Below are positions 57,618 to 64,000 of a stretch of DNA of 64,000 nt, one piece after another. The notes under the pieces were generated by a model. It had not been told where the DNA came from. It made no database searches and worked only from the letters and a program-made list of their open reading frames with translations. The DNA comes from Erythroxylum novogranatense. Lineage: Eukaryota; Streptophyta; Magnoliopsida; Malpighiales; Erythroxylaceae. Numbering within the stretch: the first letter of the stretch is position 1; each line of letters starts with the position of its first letter. The stretch spans positions 50,633,414-50,697,413 of the forward strand of contig CM057230.1 in assembly GCA_029891385.1 (NCBI GenBank), in the 5' to 3' direction. The translations under genes were made by a program, and so were the position numbers.

Positions 57618-60600
57618 TGTAACATCCCATCTCTGATGGGAAGGGTATTTTAGTACATTGGGACGGGGACGGGTTAGGAGTATTGAATTATAACTCGGCA
57701 TGAACATATGTCATGCAGCCTCTATAAATGGTGAGTTTTGCACAGGCATATAGTCATACATGCATTCATGACATTTCCCGGCCTAAGTGTCTAATTGTGA
57801 TCTTTTGTGAAATTGGTGTGATAATGGGATTTGAAAAAAATATTTGGAGTGTGCCATAGAGTGTTTTACATTTTTAGGGATTTATGGGAATTTTTCTGGA
57901 ATTATCCGGAGAAAATTTCCAGACCGGCAAAATCGCCGGTACATGGCCTAAAAGTGTTTTTGGAGTGAAAGTGTGGTTTTCGTGTTTAAAAAATTATTTG
58001 GAGTGGACTATCTTATGTTTTACAATTTTGGGCAATTTAGGTAATTTTCAAAAAAATGATTCGAGGAAATGCCGGAAATTCCCGACCGGGAAAAATCGCT
58101 AAGTGACGAACCGGTCGATTTTTGGTAGCGAAAATTGCGACCAAATGGTACTGTCATTTTGGATATATTATTTTGAGAATTGTTATAGAGCCATTAGCAT
58201 TAGTGGGATGAAAGATTAATTGGGATTAGTGCTTAATTAATTAAGATTAGCTAAATTTTGTCTTTGCTTCATTAAAATGCCATGTGTCCCTTTTAAATTA
58301 ATTGGTTTTGTCTTCTTCCATCCTCATCTACGACCTTCTCCTTATTCTTTTAACATATATGAACTACTTGGAAGCTTAGTAGTCATCCGAAACTTCTTCC
58401 TTCCTCCTCCTTTTGTTGTTTTTGTTCTTCCTTCATAATTACTTGCTTTTCATTTAGCCACACCTAAGATCAACTTGAACTTGGAAATTATGATGATTGT
58501 GATGGTCGAAGGTGGGAAGGTAAAGTAGAGGTTGGTGTTTTTGTTTGAAGATTTGGGAAACTTAAAGCTTGAAGCTTGGAAAAAAATTTAAGAGTTGAAG
58601 CCTTGGAGATTTGGAAAGTTTACAACTTGTTAGGTGAGAATTTATGTTTGATGTTTGCTTTTATGCTTTTGGTAGTTAGAAGCATGCATGGAGATCCTTT
58701 ATACATTTACTTGATCATCATAGTAGAAGGTTTGAATGGGTTTAAATGTATACTTAGTTATGGATGAATGAATGACTATACTTTTTATTGATTTTAGCTT
58801 GGTTTTGGATTGAGTTTTGCAAGGTTAGATGAAAGGAAATCTTAGGAAGATAATATGTGTAGGTGCTGCCACTTATGCTCTCGTATATAAGTATATGTTG
58901 TGATGAATTTGTGGTTGAATTAGAGGTATAAATGGGTGCTTAGTGATGTGTTATTGATGTTAGAAGTGATAGGAGTTAGGTTGTAGTTGAAAAGCTGGAA
59001 AATGCAATTTGACCTATTGTAATGTTTTGATTATAACTAATTGTGTAAGTGAGCAAATGAGGTGAGGTTGGTGCCCAATGAAACTTTGGGATGTTGGCTA
59101 CAATTTTGTGTGAAATGGGTGTTGTTAAATTGTAATGCTAGAAGGGCGAAATTTTGCATGGAAAGTTACTGTTTTATTGCCTATGAACAGTACCCGAAGT
59201 TATGACCTGATTATTTTGTTGATTTTTCTAAATTAATTGGTATGGAACTAGGAAAAATGGTCTTCATGGAAGTTGTAGAATATTGAGTTAGCTTTCCATT
59301 TCCACTGATCTTGCTAATTTTCGAGTTGTATATTGGGAGATATGAACTGATTCCTATGGACTGGTTTTGGGCATGTTGATGAAACCTAGTGTAAGTGTCT
59401 GATTTGTGAGTATTCTGCTTGGAAGCAATTTTAGCAATTTTTGTGGACTGAATTGGTGTGAGTGATCTTCTGTAAAGTTGAAGAGGAAGAAATTATCTTG
59501 AAAATGAGATATGGCATATAAGTTTTAGAGGTCAGAGTTGGGAGTTATGATTTTGCAAAAACTGATCCTGCATTAGGTTAGGAATTGCTGATCATGGCAG
59601 TAACTTGTATGACAGTTTTGAAATAGTTAGAAATTAAATTGGAAATTGATTTCTTCATGAAAATTGAAGTTTGAGGATTTATCTTTTCAGGGGTATAAAG
59701 TTCAGATTTTTCTGACTTGTTTACAGGGAGTTATGCTTGTTATAAGTTTACTGCTCAAATTGAATGATTTCAGGGACAGCAACATTGAGTGAATTAATTG
59801 ACTTGTTTAGCAATGGAATTTGATTTTGGGTTGTTCATGAAAGTTGTAGATGACATTGTGAACTTATTGAGCATATTTATGTGGTAATTTTTGGCTGAAG
59901 AATCTGAGAGTTATGGAAATTTCAATGTACTATTCTGTTTTAATGGGATTTGAGTAGGCAGTAGCTTTGAAGGGATTTTTGACACCCTTAAGGATGAAAT
60001 TGATTTTTATGGTCTTCTTGAGAATTGTAGAGGGTTTCATGATCTTTCCAACAAGCTATGGTTTGTAATTTTCTGAATTGTGTACAATGCATTATGGGTG
60101 TTGAAAAATTGGATTGGAAATTGAAAAAAAAAAGGGGGGAAATGGGATCACGCCCGGTCACTAGGGCGACGCGTCGCCTAGTGTGACGGCGACAAAACGC
60201 GTCGCTAGGGCGACGACGCCCTAGCGACGAGGCTAAATGACTCAGCCCCGCTGGGGCGAGACGTCGCCCCCAGCGAGGCTGAGTCTTTGTTTTTTTTATT
60301 ATTATTTTATTATTTTAGTTATTAATTGATAATTTGGGATTTCATGCTTCTTTTGTCAATTTCTTTTCCGTCCGACGTCCGATTGACCTGATTCTTGAGG
60401 CATCGGATTCGTTGAATATTTAATTTCATTTTGTGAAAATTTGGGAATTTTTGGACGGGAAATTGACGGGGCCCCGGGTAGCGGAGCCTTTAATCACTGT
60501 TTTGTTTAATTGGGGACCTATAGAGGTCCGAATTGCGCACCGTCAGCGCCAATAGGTTTCTAATTTTTAGACGGATTTTATTATGGGGAAATTTGGATTT

Positions 60601-62004
60601 AGGGCCAGAAAATTCATGAACTTGCATATTTCACCTACATGTGCACAAATTGCATCTGTAGTGACTCGTTCTTTCTCTGTTTCTTATAGAGGCCCAAGTG
60701 GAGCGTCGTCAGATCGACGGGGCGGAAACTTCCCGGCATTAGCTCGGAAGTAATAGGTGAGTAACCTAGTTAGTTCCTCAACCTTTATGTGTTTAAGATT
60801 TTGCAATTATGCCATGTGGAGATAGTGGGGGGGTTTATGTGTGTTTGATTTTGATTGATTTCGGACCATAGGTGTCTGAAATATTTGGAAACTTGTTATT
60901 GAAGTGCTATTTGTGTGTAACTGTTTGTGAATAAGTACATTGGAGATCTCGGACTAAAGGTCCGAGGGAATGGGAAATAAATATTGAAGTGTTAAAATTG
61001 TCTGTTTTGATACATTGGATGTGACTTTTAATATGATATGGTAGGATGCAATAAATTGTAAATGTATAGGACTGAAACACCGGACCGAAGGTCCGAAGAA
61101 ACGAAAATTGGTCACTGAACTATAACTGACTGTAAATGGGAATTAGAGCATATGCATTCATGCATAATGGCATGATCAGATAAAGGCAGTTGTGACCGAG
61201 CAAGACCAAGTGTCGAGGCATATCACGCCTAACGTATATGAGAGCTTTCACCAACAGCATGTGACCTCGTGTCCAACGTATTGAGCCTCGGGCTCGATGT
61301 ATTAGGCTTCAAGCCCATGTTTTCAGAGCCATCGGCTCAACGCAATGTGCCCATCATCGGGACAGCCAGCGCACGGTCACAACAATGTAATGAAAATGGA
61401 AAGGGTCTCATGTGCATTGCATATATGGTATGATTAAATGTGGATCGTATGAAAGGCGTCGCGCTTACATTTGTGAATTGTGATTGTATGTGATAATTGG
61501 TAAATTGTGTGTTTATGCATGAATTGGGTGAACCATCGATGATGGTTTCTCACTGAGTTCGCAAACTCACCCAACATTGCATCTATTTTTTAGGAAATGG
61601 AGAGTACCCCGTTGGACACACGGGAGTATGTATACTGCTAGCAAGACAGAGTATCGGGTCGGGATCAGTGTTGTCCGTATCTGCATTAGTGTATTCATTT
61701 GATATTTAGTATGCCCAATTGTTTACTTGTAATTGTATAGAGTGACTGAGCACTAATGAGTGCTAATAATGAGTGAAATTGTTTTATCAGTGAAATGGTT
61801 TAATATTTGAAAATGTTTTGTTATAATTGGGCCAAGTCAATGATTGCTTTGCGCACTCTATTTGTGAATTTGATAAAAAAAAAATGTCATACGATTTTTG
61901 GTTAACAAGGTAATGACTGTTCTAGTACGCCACCCTCGCGGGTCACGGGCTCGGATATCACCATGGATATCGGGTTCGGGTCTCGTCGGGAGTGGGGTGC
62001 TACA
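57618..62004 (+). repeat. E3 3' LTR, 4387 bp
   Basis: Near-identical to the 5' LTR over long stretches. It has 17 bp more near 59400 (GATTTGTGAGTATTCTG). Differences cluster in GC-rich segments (58050-58140, 60150-60240, 60470-60540, 61185-61380). Confidence 0.93.
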
Positions 62005-62186
62005 TCATGTCATTCACTAAGTTCCTCTCTTGCTTTTTCCTAATATCTTAGATTTCTCAACTCATCAACCATGCATAATTCATATTCCAATATCAAAATC
62101 ATCTATAACACAAATTATATACAAAAATCACTCATTTACTTTCATTTTCCTATTTCTAATTTCCATGCAAAGCTCGGGGTCCAACA

Positions 62187-62402
62187 GGAACGATATCCGC
62201 TTACCGTTACTACATTAATTTGTTTTAACGGAAGTGATTTCTTTTATATTTGGTTGTAGGCGATAGCATCACCTTTCTTAACGGTTTTTATTAATGATGT
62301 TTTTGTTTGTTTTTGTGCTTTTGATTTCGTTGCGTTTGGTTACCTTGTCTTTTGTTTGTTTCAGTTTCACAGCTTTTTCTGATTTTTCGATCTTTTAGCG
62401 GC
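62187..62402 (+). other. Leader of the Athila derivative
   Basis: Resumes the host element after the solo LTR. Contains TTTGGTTGTAGGCGATAGC near 62250, which begins TGG like a PBS but matches no tRNA I can name. Otherwise T-rich. The LTR end probably lies within it. Confidence 0.45.
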
Positions 62403-63713
62403 ATGGATCACTATCAGTATACTTTTAATTCTGATTATTCATATTATCCTTATTATGATAATGAGTTTCCGTCTGTTGTGACTTCCATATTTGACCATCA
62501 AGTGGCAAATTTCACACCTTTAGCCGTGCAAGTATCGAGGGATGACCAACAAGCTAAGGTATGTGAAGTTTGCTCATTTTTGGGTTATTCTTTTTGTACA
62601 TGTTCCTTTTTGCATGATAAAAAGTACGGATTCACTTCTCCACCGAGTTATTATGAAGAGCAGTCCTACTTCGAGCCTCCACCTCCACCTCTACCTTCGC
62701 CACCACAAGCTAATGAGATGTCTTTGGAGGAGATCATAATGACATTAGAGATGAGAACTCTACAATTCCAACAGTTTAGAAAACCGTACATGCCTCGACA
62801 AAATTCGAATATGACATCAAATGCCGAAGGTAAGTCTTCTTTGAAAATTATGTTACAAACTTTGACTGCTAACACTTTGATGTTTCAGCGGAACACTGAA
62901 GTAAATATCCGCAATTTGAAAAATCAACAAAGGAATTTGGAGAATCAATATAAGAATTTTGAGAACCAGTTAAGCCAAATTGCAGCTACCATCAACCAAA
63001 TGGGAACACGAAGTTCTGGTAATTTTTTAGCACAACCGGAGGTTAATCCTAGACAAAGTACGACGGCTATCATATTGTAGAGTGGTAAGGAATTGCAGGA
63101 ACCACTTCTGAAAAATTCCAAAAGAGAGGTGGAAGAAGAAATCACACAAAGGGGACCTTCATAACCAGAATTGACGCAAAACGAGCTGCAACATATGGTG
63201 CTTCCGCCTCCTTTTCCAAGTCGATTTTTCAAGGTAAAGATGGAAGAACAAGAAAAGTTAGAAGAGGAAGAGATTATAGATCGAGAAAAGATGGAGGATG
63301 TGCAACCTCTTAAGGTAAGTGATGCAGTTCATGTTATTGTTAACCAAATTTCGTTTCCTTTTCCTAGTTGTTTACAGGTACAAAAAGAAGAAGAACAGGA
63401 AGAGTCGCAAGGAGTACAATTTTTAGGAGAGCTATGGGCAAGCAAACTGAAGATCGAAGGTGGCAAGCAGGATGTTGAGTCTCCACAACCATTGGCGTTA
63501 CTCTTACAGAGACCATCCTGGTATGAGAAGGGCGATGCCCAAAAAGACGAGTGGACATTAGAGTATGATGGTGAAGCGATAAAGTTCCACTCTTTCAAAG
63601 TCATGAAGTATCGTGCTAAGAAGGAGCCGCATTCACAGGAAGTTGTTCCAGGTTTATCACAAAGTTTAAGCATGCTTCCTGTTGGACTCAAGCATCCATT
63701 CGATAATGGATGA
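62403..63713 (+). pseudogene. Chimeric, internally deleted gag-protease of the Athila derivative
   Basis: One frame from ATG 62403 to the stop at 63711-63713, interrupted by TAG at 63078 and TAA at 63162. Order: tyrosine-rich N-terminus, a cysteine cluster CEVC...FCTC, a proline run (FEPPPPPLPSPP), SLEEIIMTLEMRTLQ, a coiled coil with a tripled heptad (RNLKNQQ, RNLENQY, KNFENQL), SGKELQEP, LPPPFPSRFFKVK, an acidic stretch, and EYDGEAIKFHSFKVMKY, which resembles the end of the Athila protease (EFDGE..KFN...AMKY). The capsid-like gag core and protease catalytic part are absent. The gag-to-protease joint is in frame, so the deletion probably happened in an ancestor that was still expressed. The upstream in-frame ATG at 62352 is less likely. 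Confidence 0.7.
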
Positions 63714-64000
63714 TGTCCATATGCCAAGGGTCAAGCTTATGACCTTTGATAAGCGCTTAATGGGAGGCACCCCATTCGTATCCTTTCTTTTATGTTTTTA
63801 GCAATTTTATTTTATTTTCATTTTATGTTTAATTCAATTTATTTAGGAATTTAATTTAATACTTTTGATTCTGTAATTTTAATTTTCATCTTGTCTTTTT
63901 AAAAATAAAAAATAAAAAATAAAAACAAAAAACAAAAATTTCAGGTTTATCGCCCTCCCCTGTTTTCCCTCTTTATTTTACTTCTTTGTTTTACCCAAAT
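63714..64000 (+). other. Post-coding spacer of the Athila derivative
   Basis: Contains GTCAAGCTTATGACC and AAGCGCTTAATGGGAGGC, a block that recurs after the coding region in plant Athila-type elements, then T-rich and A-rich low-complexity sequence (63780-63940). No polypurine tract or 3' LTR is reached. Confidence 0.65.

Larger units (their letters stand above)
49701..62004 (+). mobile_element. E3: complete non-autonomous gypsy element
   Basis: 12,304 bp with the exact duplication TCATG (49696-49700 and 62005-62009). 5' LTR 49701-54060, interior 54061-57617, 3' LTR 57618-62004. LTR ends TGTAACATCCC and GGGTGCTACA. tRNA-Met PBS and the chromovirus pol-end relic CGAGGACGAAATTTTT (57587) place it with the same lineage as E1 and E5, but as a separate family. 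The LTRs are nearly identical outside GC-rich hairpin regions, so it is probably the youngest insertion here. No coding capacity found. Confidence 0.94.
44869..62186 (-). repeat. Solo gypsy LTR split by E3
   Basis: Pieces 44869-49700 and 62005-62186 form one LTR of about 5.0 kb, from TGTTGGGATC to GGGGTCCAACA. The target duplication is imperfect: GAAAC (44864-44868) against GGAAC (62187-62191). It is related to E1/E2: AAGCGAA/GAATCGAA-rich end, CATTCCCGCATAGCGGTCC repeats (46370-46450), stem-loop GAGC/GCTC near 46056, CTACCCACCTC near 46999, and a ladder with AATCA anchors at 47827, 48009, 48190 and 48361 (spacings 182, 181, 171). Confidence 0.88.
43631..64000 (+). mobile_element. Non-autonomous Athila-like element, runs off the window
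   Basis: Starts TGTTAAGTCATTT after the likely duplication ATCAA. Own parts in the window: 43631-44868 and 62187-64000; the rest is nested DNA. The 3' part carries a chimeric gag-protease pseudogene and then GTCAAGCTTATGACC...GCGCTTAATGGGAGGCACCCC (63729-63772), a motif typical of Athila elements after the coding region. No PBS recognised with confidence. Confidence 0.7.

Overview
The window looks like intergenic heterochromatin from a plant, probably a eudicot. It is AT-rich, has no intact host gene, and is almost entirely LTR retrotransposons nested inside one another. The plant assignment rests on primer-binding sites matching initiator tRNA-Met (TGGTATCAGAGC) and tRNA-Asp (TGGCGCCGTT), on Athila-type gag/protease remnants, on a Ty1/copia polyprotein with an extra ORF after RNase H, and on Ty3/gypsy chromovirus ends (GAGGACGAAATT before a G-rich polypurine tract). 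Species cannot be told from the sequence.

Layout. 1-474 and 8335-8740 are unclassified flanks of element E1 (480-8329, + strand, target-site duplication TAGCT). E1 is non-autonomous, with very long LTRs and only 482 bp between them. 8741-9904 is an Athila-like LTR on the - strand. 9905-26517 is a decayed chromovirus, E5 (- strand). Its integrase is cut in two by E2 (13242-22199, - strand, duplication AATGG), a second copy of the E1 family. 26518-29880 is the 5' part of a decayed Athila-like element (LTR, PBS, gag, protease). At 29880 it is interrupted by a SIRE-like copia element (29881 to 43630 and presumably beyond the window). That copia carries a solo gypsy LTR exactly at its PBS (31018-34071, duplication GTTGG) and an unclassified 1.8 kb insert in its downstream ORF. 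At 43631 its 3' LTR is interrupted by a non-autonomous Athila derivative whose chimeric gag-protease pseudogene lies at 62403-63713. Inside that derivative sits a solo LTR (44869-62186, imperfect duplication GAAAC/GGAAC), and inside the solo LTR a complete non-autonomous element E3 (49701-62004, duplication TCATG). The right half is therefore five insertions deep.

What stands out is the design of the gypsy LTRs. E1, E2, E3 and both solo LTRs, and in part E5, share a layout: a ladder of degenerate modules about 182 bp long; a short GC-rich cassette of repeated palindromic words that differs completely from family to family; a second ladder that looks like the same module inverted; then small hairpins whose stems change while pairing is kept. 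The ladder spacings, perfect palindromes and paired stem changes can be read directly from the sequence. Their function is unknown.

No element here appears able to move by itself: E1, E2 and E3 carry no coding capacity, and all recognisable retroelement genes have stop codons or frameshifts. Whether E1-E3 were mobilised by a chromovirus such as E5 is inference from shared end sequences.
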